A DNA stretch of 64,000 bases. Source: Bacteroidia bacterium. GTDB lineage: Bacteria > Bacteroidota > Bacteroidia > J057. Location: the NCBI GenBank assembly GCA_041391665.1, contig JAWKNO010000002.1, positions 2,170,001 through 2,234,000 on the forward strand. The letters are read 5' to 3'. The notes below the pieces were generated by a model, which worked only from the letters and a program-made list of their open reading frames with translations, searched no databases and was not told where the DNA came from. Below are positions 45,201 through 53,262 of this stretch, piece by piece (the stretch's first letter is position 1; the number at the start of each line of letters is the position of its first letter). The position numbers and the translations under genes are program-made.

Positions 45201-47995
45201 ACCACATAATTTCCGGCAGAAAGACCAGTGAAGTTCCCGGTGGGAAAAAAATTAGTGTTATCTGTGGAAAACTGATAGGGTGCGGTACCGCCACTGGCAC
45301 TTACAGTGAAAGCACCGTTGTTTGCGCCATAGCATAACAGATTGGTCTGGGAAGTCAGCGTTACTGTCGGTGCATTTATCGCAGAAACTGTTGTCACGAT
45401 CTGTGTTTCACAGCTATTCCCATCCCGAATGGTCACCGTATAAATACCAGGAGCAAGATTTGAAAATGTACCCGTTGGTATAAAGTTTATCCCGTCAATC
45501 GAGTACTGATACCCAAATCCCCCTCCGGTTGCGGAAACAGAAAACGATCCGGTTGGCAACAGACAATCCGAATCAAAACTTTCACTGATAAGCGCAGTCA
45601 ATGGGCCGGGCTGCGTAATCGTGACGGAAGAATTGGTAATACAATTGTTGGCATCACGGACGGATACGGGATAAAAACCTGCCGGAAGATTATTAAAGAC
45701 ACCCGTTGGCTGATAATTAACTCCGTCAGCGGAGAATTCATACCCTCCGGATCCTCCCGAGGCTGAAAGCGTAAATGCACCGGAAGTATCGCCAAAACAT
45801 ACAGGGTTGGTTTGTGAAATGACGGAGATCAACAAAGCCGGAGGTGCCGTCACCAATACCTGAGCGGTATCAGCACAACTGTTGACATCGGAGACAATCA
45901 CAGAATAGTTCCCAGCAGAAAGATTATTTACCACCGGGGTAATTCCCACTGCGGGCGTCCAGGCATAACTATAGCCAGGCGTTCCACCCGAAACCGTAGC
46001 GGTAACAGAACCATCACTGGCGTTACTACAGGTAATATTGGTAGCAACAAGAGAAACTGCTGGTTTGGGTAAGACGGTAATACTCACCGTCTCCACATCG
46101 GAGCCGCACAAATTACTGACCGCAAGTGAGTACGTTGTGCTCGCCGGTGGCGAAGCAATCGGGTTCGCAACGGTTGCATTGCTCAACCCCGCAGCTGGTG
46201 TCCAGGTAAATGTCGAATTTGCCAGGTTTGTACCGCTGGCATTCAGCGGTATCGTACTTCCGGCACAAATTGCCAATGCGGGAAACTGATTGAGAGATGG
46301 CGGCTGAGAAACAATTACCGGTACGTTGGCGCTGTACACACAGGTAGGCGTGGTTACGGTCAGTGCGTAATTGGTATTTACAGCAGGACTGGCCACTGGC
46401 GCCGCGATATTCGGATTGCTTAAGCCCGTTGCCGGCGTCCATAAATAAGTAGCTGAGGAAGGGGCCACATTAAAAGTCAGAGAAGCATTCAGCGCAACGG
46501 AATTTCCCAGGCAAATGGAAGGGCTGGCAGGGGTAACCGCAAGGTTGGCTTCTGAAATAATATTTACAGTTGCGGAGGACACACACACCCCTTCGGTATA
46601 AGTCACGGTATATGTCCCCGGACCGGAAACGGTAGCTAGCGGACTCGCGATATTGGGGTTGGAAAGCCCCGTAGCAGGCGTCCAGCTAAAGGCACCATTT
46701 CCCGGCGAACCATTCACCGAAGCCGCCAGTTGGACAGATTGATTTACCCCCGGGCAAACCGTTGTATCAGAAGCCGTTACAGAAACATTATCCTGAACAT
46801 AGATCAGATATCCCACTACCTGCTGACCAAAAACCGGGCAGGCATTGTCAGCGACGGTTACCGTAAAGGAATGCGTACCCACATCTGCTGTGGTTGTTGG
46901 CCAGGAAAATGTAGCGGTGAGGGGGTTGGTACCTGACATGGTCAATGTAGCGCCGGGAATAGTGGAAGCCAGGTTTGTCAGCCCAGACAATTGGTCAACG
47001 GCATTATTATCTGTAGCGGTAATGGAAAAACTCAGCGTATTTCCTGCACAAACGGTAAAGGTGTGGCCGTTGAGGTTTCCCCCGCTGATAGCGGCGGGAG
47101 GGTTTAAAACCGGCGGATCATTCAGACAGTTGATCACCACAATCTGAAGGTCGCGCATGGTGGTACCGATGAGTACCCCATTGCGGTATTGTTTTACCAG
47201 CACCGTGACGATGCTCTGCTGGGTACTCCCTGGAGTAAAGGACAGCTGCCCCGAAGCAGGGTCAAACCCGAAACTATTGGGGGGCGTGGTACTGATCGGA
47301 TAAGAAGGCGAAAACGGTGAATAATACAATACTTGAGTGGGCACGCCTAACGTCAATTCGAGCGGATTGATCAGTTCATAAGCGAGGGAATCTCCATCAG
47401 GGTCGACCGCACCGTTGTTGTACAAAATTGGTTCACCTGCACATACATAAGGTGTTGGAATAGAAGTAAATACAGGTGAGCTGTTGCAGTTAGCTGCAAG
47501 ATTGTTGAGTGTTGCTTCGACGTAGGTTTCAGTACCGCCGGAAATAGAGGTAATCGGTGCATTGGTAATGGCACTGTTGCGGCAACATTGCGACCAGCTA
47601 AAAACCCAGTCACTGCAACTGGCCGGAAGCGTTATGACTCCGGTATAAATATACTGCTCTACTCCGGGCAGGAATCCGCCCTGACAGGCACTGTTGGGTT
47701 TTTGGGCAGGGCAAAGCGGAGATATATCAACCGCGCTGACCTGATTTACTGTCAGGGTAGTATTTACCCCGCAAGACACAGAGCGAATACCGATGGAGTA
47801 CGTCGGCTGTGTGGTAATCCCGGCACAATCCCGATAAAATGCCAGGGTAATCTGGTATTGATTTCCCCCCAGACACTGGTAGGTCAGGTCAACCCCCATC
47901 GCATGAGTCGCATAAGATTTTTGGACAGGGAAAAGGGAAAAAAGTACAATAGAGAAAAATAGAGGCAACAGGAAACGAAGACCAGAGGTTTGCAT
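42296..47995 (-). CDS. Giant SprB-like surface adhesin with gliding-motility type B T9SS C-terminal domain
   Basis: 1,899 residues. Signal peptide up to about SYATH; N-terminal domain with LTYQCLGGNQYQITLAFYRDC and cadherin/Ig-like parts (HTFTVCAGNTLSFSITATDNN). Then come Ig-like units with SLCPG/CLGNSV starts, and about fourteen SprB-type repeats of 75-80 residues, each with GGxxxYxYxW and an AGxYxVxVxDxNxC end (examples near NNLSAGNYSVIVSDVNSC). A PKD domain (AYEWIFGDQSG) and the type B signal PNAFTPNGDGNNDVFYLVG with IFDRWGTKV and YVYALNA finish the chain. SprB of Flavobacterium is the mobile gliding adhesin; this is a same-family surface protein. No gld/spr motor genes are in the window. 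Large and repeat-rich but uninterrupted. Confidence 0.9.
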   Translation of the reverse strand: MQTSGLRFLLPLFFSIVLFSLFPVQKSYATHAMGVDLTYQCLGGNQYQITLAFYRDCAGITTQPTYSIGIRSVSCGVNTTLTVNQVSAVDISPLCPAQKPNSACQGGFLPGVEQYIYTGVITLPASCSDWVFSWSQCCRNSAITNAPITSISGGTETYVEATLNNLAANCNSSPVFTSIPTPYVCAGEPILYNNGAVDPDGDSLAYELINPLELTLGVPTQVLYYSPFSPSYPISTTPPNSFGFDPASGQLSFTPGSTQQSIVTVLVKQYRNGVLIGTTMRDLQIVVINCLNDPPVLNPPAAISGGNLNGHTFTVCAGNTLSFSITATDNNAVDQLSGLTNLASTIPGATLTMSGTNPLTATFSWPTTTADVGTHSFTVTVADNACPVFGQQVVGYLIYVQDNVSVTASDTTVCPGVNQSVQLAASVNGSPGNGAFSWTPATGLSNPNIASPLATVSGPGTYTVTYTEGVCVSSATVNIISEANLAVTPASPSICLGNSVALNASLTFNVAPSSATYLWTPATGLSNPNIAAPVASPAVNTNYALTVTTPTCVYSANVPVIVSQPPSLNQFPALAICAGSTIPLNASGTNLANSTFTWTPAAGLSNATVANPIASPPASTTYSLAVSNLCGSDVETVSITVLPKPAVSLVATNITCSNASDGSVTATVSGGTPGYSYAWTPAVGITPVVNNLSAGNYSVIVSDVNSCADTAQVLVTAPPALLISVISQTNPVCFGDTSGAFTLSASGGSGGYEFSADGVNYQPTGVFNNLPAGFYPVSVRDANNCITNSSVTITQPGPLTALISESFDSDCLLPTGSFSVSATGGGFGYQYSIDGINFIPTGTFSNLAPGIYTVTIRDGNSCETQIVTTVSAINAPTVTLTSQTNLLCYGANNGAFTVSASGGTAPYQFSTDNTNFFPTGNFTGLSAGNYVVTVTDVNSCPAFIQTTLTEPVELFANIFATTPADCPGAATGSVVGFGSGGTGAWQYSVDGVNFSSGNAFSGLMAGTYTFTVRDGNNCEATIPFTITEPAPISATIASITHVDCNGSNTGSVTLLGTGGNGGFEYSADGIIWQTSGTFTGLAAGTPGFFIRDGNGCIGTTTVSISEPLPLNGTITSLANVDCNGNSTGSFTLTGTGGTAPYLYGPNGAGFSVIHTFSGLVAGTYSTTIRDANGCESTVSTVINEPAVMTLSTSGSNATCFGLSNGSAAVVATGGVGGYDYLWNNNPALNSASINNLPAGTYNLLVTDQNGCSATAFYVVNEPAAISIQTSFANETCSDDNGTASAIATGGTGAFTYLWQTNPVQSGASISALDAGTYTVIVTDQNNCADTTSVTLVDEAAPALTPGVITDVSCFGLNNGAAQVVATGGTGNYTFTWNTGGNGPAITGLVAGTYTATVDDGQCTTSLDVVISEPEALIAAIDSFGVPLCFGSTNGFAVVSFSGGTAPYTYSWNNGALPNTPSVNGLGEGTYQVIVGDVNGCVDSASVFLDDPLPLVITMSPEDVKCFGEASGSATALVGGGTPPYAYDWSTGATQVNIGSLVAGIYSVSVTDSNGCAIQGQTTINQPEILTIDALPVDVKCNGGMDGRVQTSVTGGTPGYTYQWSNGSFTQDLTGIGAGNYQAIVRDTNGCEAVVSAIVGQPDPIEVEVVETEAAYCLEANGSALVNASGGFPVFTYQWQTQPPQEGPLATGLAGDQNYTVVVTDANGCATSLAVAIAAEAPAIADFVTNIPTDKPILLSQGMIRFVNQSQYSVAYEWIFGDQSGIISNLENPSHLYTEPGIYTVKLTAYDPRFSCPDTATLTFEVVPDGVIFIPNAFTPNGDGNNDVFYLVGEGLVSMELNIFDRWGTKVRTLNSLSDGWDGYNNQGLAVQEGVYVYALNAVLNNGTQISRGGTITLIR

Positions 47996-48017
47996 AGGGA
48001 GGTTTCGGTAATTTGGA

Positions 48018-49319
48018 ATGAGTTTCTATCCTCTAACGCAAATCATCAGGAATTCCGTATGTTTGAAAGGTTCTGTATTTTTAAAAAATCAACATTACAG
48101 AAGCTTCAAGCCGGAACACCACATTAATCCTAAAGCCTTGAAATACCTCACCCGTACCATCTGGATTCTTTCGCTGGTCAGCCTTTTTACCGATACCGCC
48201 AGTGAAATGCTCTACCCTATCATGCCCGTTTACCTGGAAAGTATTGGCTTTTCGGTTGTGCTTATCGGTATTCTGGAAGGGGTTGCAGAAGCAATAGCGG
48301 GCCTGAGCAAAGGCTATTTTGGAAAATACTCCGATAATATAGGCCGGCGCGCGCCTTTTGTTCAGGTTGGCTATATGCTCAGTACCATCTCCAAGCCGAT
48401 GATGGCGCTGTTTGTCTTTCCCCTCTGGATATTTTTTGCCCGTACCATCGACCGCTTTGGAAAAGGAATCCGCACCGGGGCGCGGGATGCATTACTCTCA
48501 GACGAAGCCACGCCCGAAACCAAAGGCAAAGTGTTTGGATTTCACCGATCCATGGATACGTTTGGAGCAGTATTGGGGCCACTTCTGGCATTGGTGTACT
48601 TATATTTCTATCCGGAAGATTACAAGACCTTGTTTTATATCGCCTTTATTCCCGGGCTACTGGCTGTTCTTTCTTCTCTGCTGATAAAAGACAAATCGCC
48701 TAAACCCAAAAACGATGTAAAACCTACGGGAATTTTTTCATTTATCTTTTACTGGAAAGAAAGCCCGGCTATTTACCGAAAGGTTGTGTTCGGCTTATTG
48801 GTTTTTACGCTGTTTAACAGTTCTGATATGTTTTTGCTGCTCAAAGCCAAACAGTCGGGGCTTGATGATACGATGGTCATTGGGTTGTATATTTTCTACA
48901 ACCTGATCTACGCGCTTTTTGCTTTTCCGCTGGGAGTACTCGCCGACAAGATTGGGCTCAAAACGATCTATATTACCGGACTGGGCCTGTTTGCGATTGT
49001 TTATATGGGTATGGCACTGAGTTCAAATACGTATGTGTACTTCGGCTTATTTTTCCTCTACGGCATCTATTCGGCAGCTACAGAAGGGATTTCCAAAGCC
49101 TGGATTACCAATATCAGCGACAAAAAGGACACTGCCACGGCTATTGGCACTTATGTCGGATTTCAGAGTATATGTACGATGCTTGCGAGTTCGCTCACCG
49201 GTGTGATCTGGTATCAGTTTGGCGTATCGGCGGCATTTTTAGCTTCCTCTTTGGTAACGGTTGGAGTGATGTTGTATTTTGGGTTGGGAATAGATCGAGT
49301 ACCGGGGAAAGGAAATTAG
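48018..49319 (+). CDS. MFS transporter
   Basis: A 433-residue frame with twelve hydrophobic segments after residue 45. MFS signatures are GLSKGYFGKYSDNIGRRAPF (loop 2-3) and FARTIDRFGKGIRTGARDALL, typical of the branch annotated as MFS or multidrug-like transporters next to metal or acid stress genes; the substrate is unknown. The N-terminal extension before KALKYLTRTIW is atypical, and the start lies only 22 bases from the divergent adhesin start, so translation may begin later at a TTG/GTG. A TATGTTTG block at 48058-48065 inside the extension resembles a -7 promoter box, supporting a later start. Confidence 0.8.
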   Translation: MSFYPLTQIIRNSVCLKGSVFLKNQHYRSFKPEHHINPKALKYLTRTIWILSLVSLFTDTASEMLYPIMPVYLESIGFSVVLIGILEGVAEAIAGLSKGYFGKYSDNIGRRAPFVQVGYMLSTISKPMMALFVFPLWIFFARTIDRFGKGIRTGARDALLSDEATPETKGKVFGFHRSMDTFGAVLGPLLALVYLYFYPEDYKTLFYIAFIPGLLAVLSSLLIKDKSPKPKNDVKPTGIFSFIFYWKESPAIYRKVVFGLLVFTLFNSSDMFLLLKAKQSGLDDTMVIGLYIFYNLIYALFAFPLGVLADKIGLKTIYITGLGLFAIVYMGMALSSNTYVYFGLFFLYGIYSAATEGISKAWITNISDKKDTATAIGTYVGFQSICTMLASSLTGVIWYQFGVSAAFLASSLVTVGVMLYFGLGIDRVPGKGN

Positions 49320-49333
49320 ACATTTTTACCTAT

Positions 49334-49365
49334 CGTAACCGCGGTTACGGTAACCACGGTTACGG
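49334..49365. promoter_or_regulatory. Two tandem palindromes upstream of the ATPase gene
   Basis: CGTAACCGCGGTTACG (49334-49349) is a perfect 16-base palindrome. It is followed by GTAACCACGGTTACGG (49350-49365), nearly palindromic, so the 15-base unit GTAACCRCGGTTACG occurs twice head to tail. It lies in the 66-base gap before the ATPase. No T-run follows, so an operator or a structured leader is more likely than a terminator. Confidence 0.55.
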
Positions 49366-49385
49366 AAAAAATGTATATTTACAGC

Positions 49386-50696
49386 ATGAAGTTTTATAAC
49401 CGTGAATCAGAACTCCAACTCTTGCAAAAGATCAGGAATCAAAGCCGTAGCCAGTCACACATGACTGTGTTAACCGGTAGACGACGGATTGGAAAAACCC
49501 GCCTCATCGTGGAAAGCATGGAGCAAAGCCCCTTTCTGTATTTTTTTATTTCCAGAAAAGAAGAACGACTTCTATGTGAAGAATTTACCGAACAAATACG
49601 AAACGTACTAAACATCACGATATATGGAGAGATATGGCAATTTAAGGATCTCTTTGACTTGCTTATCAATCACGCAGCTCAAACACCTTTTACACTCGTC
49701 ATAGATGAGTTTCAGGAATTTTTTCGAATAAATCCTAGCATTTATGGTGATATACAGCGAATGTGGGATTTGAATAAAGATCGCACATTCATGAACCTGA
49801 TTCTAAGTGGTTCTGTTTATTCGCTGATGCAAAAAATATTCAAAAATATGAAAGAACCGCTTTTTGGCAGGGCAAATGAGCTTCTTTACATCAAACCTTT
49901 TTCTGTAAAAACCTTAGCCGGGATTCTCAATGAACATTCTCCCGATTTTTCGCCCCGCGATTTGCTGACCTTTTATATGCTCACCGGAGGAGTTCCGCGG
50001 TACGTAGAGATTTTTGTAGATAAACAAATATTGTCCCATGAATCCATGCTCAACGAAATTTTTAGAGAAAATTCACTTTTCCTGGAAGAAGGCAAAAACC
50101 TTCTGATTGAAGAATTTGGCAAAGAATATACAGTTTATTTTTCCATTCTTGCACTTATCGCCTCCTCTAAAACTTCTCGTGTTGAGATACAATCGGTCCT
50201 GCAAAAAGATATTGGCGGATACCTCGATCGCCTTGAAAATGAATACCGGATCATCCAACGTGTCCAACCCATTTTCGATAAGCCCGGGAGTCGCACAGTC
50301 AAATATTATATTTTTGACAACTTCCTTGCGTTCTGGTTTCGTTTTTTATACAAACATTCAACCACCGTTGAAATTGGCAATTTTGATTATTTAAGACGAA
50401 TAACGGATCGAGATTTTCCTACTTTCAGCGGACCATTTCTGGAGAAATATTTTCATGAAAAACTGGCTGCCACCGGTCTTTATTCCTCCATTGGGCGTTA
50501 CTGGGAAAAAGGAAACCTTAACGAAATTGATATTGTAGCAATCAATGAAATGGAAAAAACGGTGCTGATTGGTGAAGTCAAACTAAACAAAAAACAATTT
50601 TCGAAAGAACAACTCCAACTCAAATCCAGCCAGATTTTGCGAAAACTTGCCGGATACGAAATTCGATACCGGGGATTTTCGCTTGAGGATATGTAA
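49386..50696 (+). CDS. AAA ATPase with C-terminal DUF234 (PD-(D/E)XK-like) domain
   Basis: About 436 residues from Met 49386 (MKFYNRESELQLL, the usual start in this family); an ATG at 49371 adds five residues. P-loop LTGRRRIGKTRLIVES, Walker B FTLVIDEFQEFF, sensor LILSGSVYSLM. A winged-helix-like middle follows (SRVEIQSVLQKDIGGYLDRLE), then DUF234 with FDNFLAFWFRF, and a nuclease-like motif, NEIDIVAINEMEKTVLIGEVK (D...ExK). Members of this STAND-like ATPase_2/DUF234 group are widespread in archaea and Bacteroidota with unknown roles, often treated as mobile or conflict-related. It is more AT-rich than its neighbours and is preceded by tandem palindromes. Confidence 0.85.
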   Translation: MKFYNRESELQLLQKIRNQSRSQSHMTVLTGRRRIGKTRLIVESMEQSPFLYFFISRKEERLLCEEFTEQIRNVLNITIYGEIWQFKDLFDLLINHAAQTPFTLVIDEFQEFFRINPSIYGDIQRMWDLNKDRTFMNLILSGSVYSLMQKIFKNMKEPLFGRANELLYIKPFSVKTLAGILNEHSPDFSPRDLLTFYMLTGGVPRYVEIFVDKQILSHESMLNEIFRENSLFLEEGKNLLIEEFGKEYTVYFSILALIASSKTSRVEIQSVLQKDIGGYLDRLENEYRIIQRVQPIFDKPGSRTVKYYIFDNFLAFWFRFLYKHSTTVEIGNFDYLRRITDRDFPTFSGPFLEKYFHEKLAATGLYSSIGRYWEKGNLNEIDIVAINEMEKTVLIGEVKLNKKQFSKEQLQLKSSQILRKLAGYEIRYRGFSLEDM

Positions 50697-50744
50697 CCTG
50701 CTATTGATCATAAAAACCATATTTACCCATAATCTCAGAAAACC

Positions 50745-51434
50745 ATGTCTCATTCCCTTTCCCTCCCCCTATTTTTCTTGCTGGCGCTCGTTGCCTGCCA
50801 GCCAACTCCTTCATCTGTGAGTCTTTTCAACGGCAAAGACCTTACCGGCTGGCATGTGGATGTGCCGGACATGGATAGTCTCGACGTAGAAAATCCTTTT
50901 ATTGTCAGGGGGGGAATGCTGGTGAGCCTGGGTACGCCCAACGGCCACCTGATCACTGACTCAGTATTTAAAGATTACCGGCTGGAGGTCGAGTACCGTT
51001 TTGCAGCAGAACCCGGTAACTGTGGCATACTCGTCCACGCCTCCACGCCTCGCGCGCTGTACAGCATGTTTCCCAAATCTGTGGAGGTGCAGATGTTTCA
51101 CGAAAACGCCGGAGACTTCTGGTGTATTGTAGAAGATATCAGCGTACCCGATATGGAAGCCCGACGAGGACCAAAGGAAGAGTGGGGAATTACTGAAGGC
51201 AAAAAACGACGGATATTAAACCTCACCGACGGATCGGAAAAACCAGTGGGTGAATGGAATGCCATGAAGATCGAATGCCTGGGAACGGATGTCAAAGTTT
51301 GGGTAAATGGCGACCTCGTTAACTGGGGGCATGATTGCACCGCCAGCCAGGGGCAAATCGCCTTTCAGGCAGAAGGCTCAGAGGTGGAGGTCAGAAAGAT
51401 GGTACTTACGCCGATTACGGCGCTGACAGAATAG
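50745..51434 (+). CDS. DUF1080 (3-keto-disaccharide hydrolase-type) lipoprotein
   Basis: 229 residues. Lipoprotein signal MSHSLSLPLFFLLALVAC with the cysteine at 18. The DUF1080 concanavalin-like sandwich shows its standard marks: VSLFNGKDLTGWHV, GGMLVSLGTPNGHLITD, DYRLEVEYRFAAEPGNCGILVHA, SVEVQMFHENAGDFW, GEWNAMKIECLGTDVKVWVNGDLVN. Members of this family hydrolyse 3-keto-glycosides after sugar oxidation, or simply bind sugars. An oxidising partner may be the sorbosone-dehydrogenase-like protein two genes downstream, but they are separated by the NYN gene, so the link is only suggestive. Confidence 0.85.
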   Translation: MSHSLSLPLFFLLALVACQPTPSSVSLFNGKDLTGWHVDVPDMDSLDVENPFIVRGGMLVSLGTPNGHLITDSVFKDYRLEVEYRFAAEPGNCGILVHASTPRALYSMFPKSVEVQMFHENAGDFWCIVEDISVPDMEARRGPKEEWGITEGKKRRILNLTDGSEKPVGEWNAMKIECLGTDVKVWVNGDLVNWGHDCTASQGQIAFQAEGSEVEVRKMVLTPITALTE

Positions 51435-51547
51435 GAAAATAAATATGAAGTATTTTTGCAAATATTATTAACCATTTTTTGGTAATACGGGAAAATTTAA
51501 AGTACTTTCCTGCAATAAAATCCCTCAGTATAACCTATTGCAGTTAC

Positions 51548-53059
51548 ATGGAAAACACTTCTAATATTGCCGTATTTATTGATTTTGAAAATTTCCCTTC
51601 CGGTGAATTTGACGCAAAAAAAATCATTACAAAACTCAAAGAAAAAGGCAGAATCCTACTGAAAAAAGCCTATGCAGACTGGGGGCGATTTGCAGCAGAC
51701 AAACGGATCATGCTGGAAAACTCTATAGACCTGATCGAGCTGCCCAGCCATAAAAACAAAGGCAAAAATTCTTCCGACATCAAACTGGTCGTTGACGCAC
51801 TGGAAACCGCCTTTACCAAAGACTATATTGATACCTTTGTGGTAGTTTCCGGTGATAGCGATTATACTCCTCTGATCTCCAAATTGCGGGAGCTAAACAA
51901 GTATGTTATCGTCATTGGCCATAAAAAAAACATGAGTTCGCTGTTGGCCGGATACTGTGATGAGGTACATTTTTACAGCAATTTTGTCGGTAATGTCACC
52001 AGTTCCGGAAATATCGCGGAGCTTGCCCCGGTATTTGACCTGCTTACCCGATCCGTTATCGCGCTCAAAGATACCGGCTCCAATACGCTGGGTTCCAGAG
52101 TAAAACAATATATGCGTCAGTTGGATTCTTCTTTTGACGAAAAAAAATATGGGTTCAGTACATTGGGCGAATTTTGGCGGAAAGCTACTGCCGAAAAAAT
52201 CATCAGTTTTACAGAAACCAATTCCGGGGACTACGAAATTTCTTTATATCAAACAGGAAACCGGGGAGAATATTCCCAACTGGAAACAGACCATAACACA
52301 CCGATCGACTCACAGGGAAAACCTGATATTCAATATTTTATCTATTGGGCGACTCAGCTTTATCCCGAAGAACAACAGCAAAGGCTGGATATAAATCTCC
52401 TGGCCCAGGGAATCAGGCAACTGGACAAAGATTACTCCCTACCCAAATACGGATATTCCAATACGAGTGGATTAAAGGGCATGCTCAAAGACATAGAAAA
52501 AAAGGGCATGATCAGACTGTTTGAAGAAAAGAAAACCAACAACACGGATTATTTTATCAAACCATTGGAAAAGCTTGTTGTACAATATGAAAGTTCTACC
52601 AAACCCTACAACTTCGAACTCATCAAAGAAATCGTAGACCTCAGCACACAGGTCTCTGTCTATAAAAAATACCTGAGAGAATGCGGGTATAATGCAGATC
52701 TTGAGAAAATAGAGGTCATTTTCAGCCAAATCAGCACTTTTCTCTATCAGTTGGAAGAAGGGAAATTTGCTACCATCAACGACATCCTTGCTCACTGTGT
52801 ACAGTCTTTGCAGGCATTGTACTCGGAGGCGGTCATCCGGGCGGTGTTTAAAACGCTGGCTGAAAGCGGACTGTTTTTGGATGAGGAAAGTTATACGATT
52901 GAAGACCTCAACTCCCCTTACCAGGTAGTGAGTGCGGAGCCTGACAATGATATTCAGAGTATGGTCACCATATTTCTGACCAAACAATTGCAGGAGAAAT
53001 TTGGCGACGACATTGACGCGAGAAAACTCCAGTTTTTATTTTACCGCGAAATTGATTGA
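51548..53059 (+). CDS. NYN-domain (PIN-like) RNase protein with two LOTUS/OST-HTH domains
   Basis: 503 residues from ATG 51548 (MENTSNIAVFIDFENFP); the frame extends to a TTG at 51479, which I consider too early. The NYN domain (1-150) has the acidic set D12, D77, D103 and D105 (VVVSGDSDYTPLI), as in LabA/MARF1-type nucleases. A first OST-HTH/LOTUS domain follows (about 165-245, TLGSRVKQYMRQLDSSFDEKKYGF) and a second (about 262-345, INLLAQGIRQLDKDYSLPKYGYSN). A helical C-terminus with a possible third, diverged unit ends the chain. NYN plus LOTUS resembles animal MARF1, which degrades RNA; LOTUS binds RNA, including G-quadruplexes. The bacterial role is unknown. A possible -7 box, TATTTTTG, lies at 51451-51458. 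Confidence 0.85.
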   Translation: MENTSNIAVFIDFENFPSGEFDAKKIITKLKEKGRILLKKAYADWGRFAADKRIMLENSIDLIELPSHKNKGKNSSDIKLVVDALETAFTKDYIDTFVVVSGDSDYTPLISKLRELNKYVIVIGHKKNMSSLLAGYCDEVHFYSNFVGNVTSSGNIAELAPVFDLLTRSVIALKDTGSNTLGSRVKQYMRQLDSSFDEKKYGFSTLGEFWRKATAEKIISFTETNSGDYEISLYQTGNRGEYSQLETDHNTPIDSQGKPDIQYFIYWATQLYPEEQQQRLDINLLAQGIRQLDKDYSLPKYGYSNTSGLKGMLKDIEKKGMIRLFEEKKTNNTDYFIKPLEKLVVQYESSTKPYNFELIKEIVDLSTQVSVYKKYLRECGYNADLEKIEVIFSQISTFLYQLEEGKFATINDILAHCVQSLQALYSEAVIRAVFKTLAESGLFLDEESYTIEDLNSPYQVVSAEPDNDIQSMVTIFLTKQLQEKFGDDIDARKLQFLFYREID

Positions 53060-53262
53060 ACCGTTCATCCGTCTGGATTGCAGATAAACGTCCGGTCTTA
53101 TGAAGCAGGCAATGATCACCCTCAACCTGACGCTCACAAATGAGCGAATAAAAAGGTTTGCTCATTTGTGATCAACTGCCCGATTTCTTCTAAATTACCA
53201 CCCGTAATAATTTCAGGATTATATATGGGTAACTTTTGCCCGGACTGTAACTACAAACGACG

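Noticed and set aside
49334..49365. Tandem palindromes as a terminator for the MFS gene
   Set aside because: No T-run follows on either relevant side; they are better described as operator-like or structural repeats before the ATPase.
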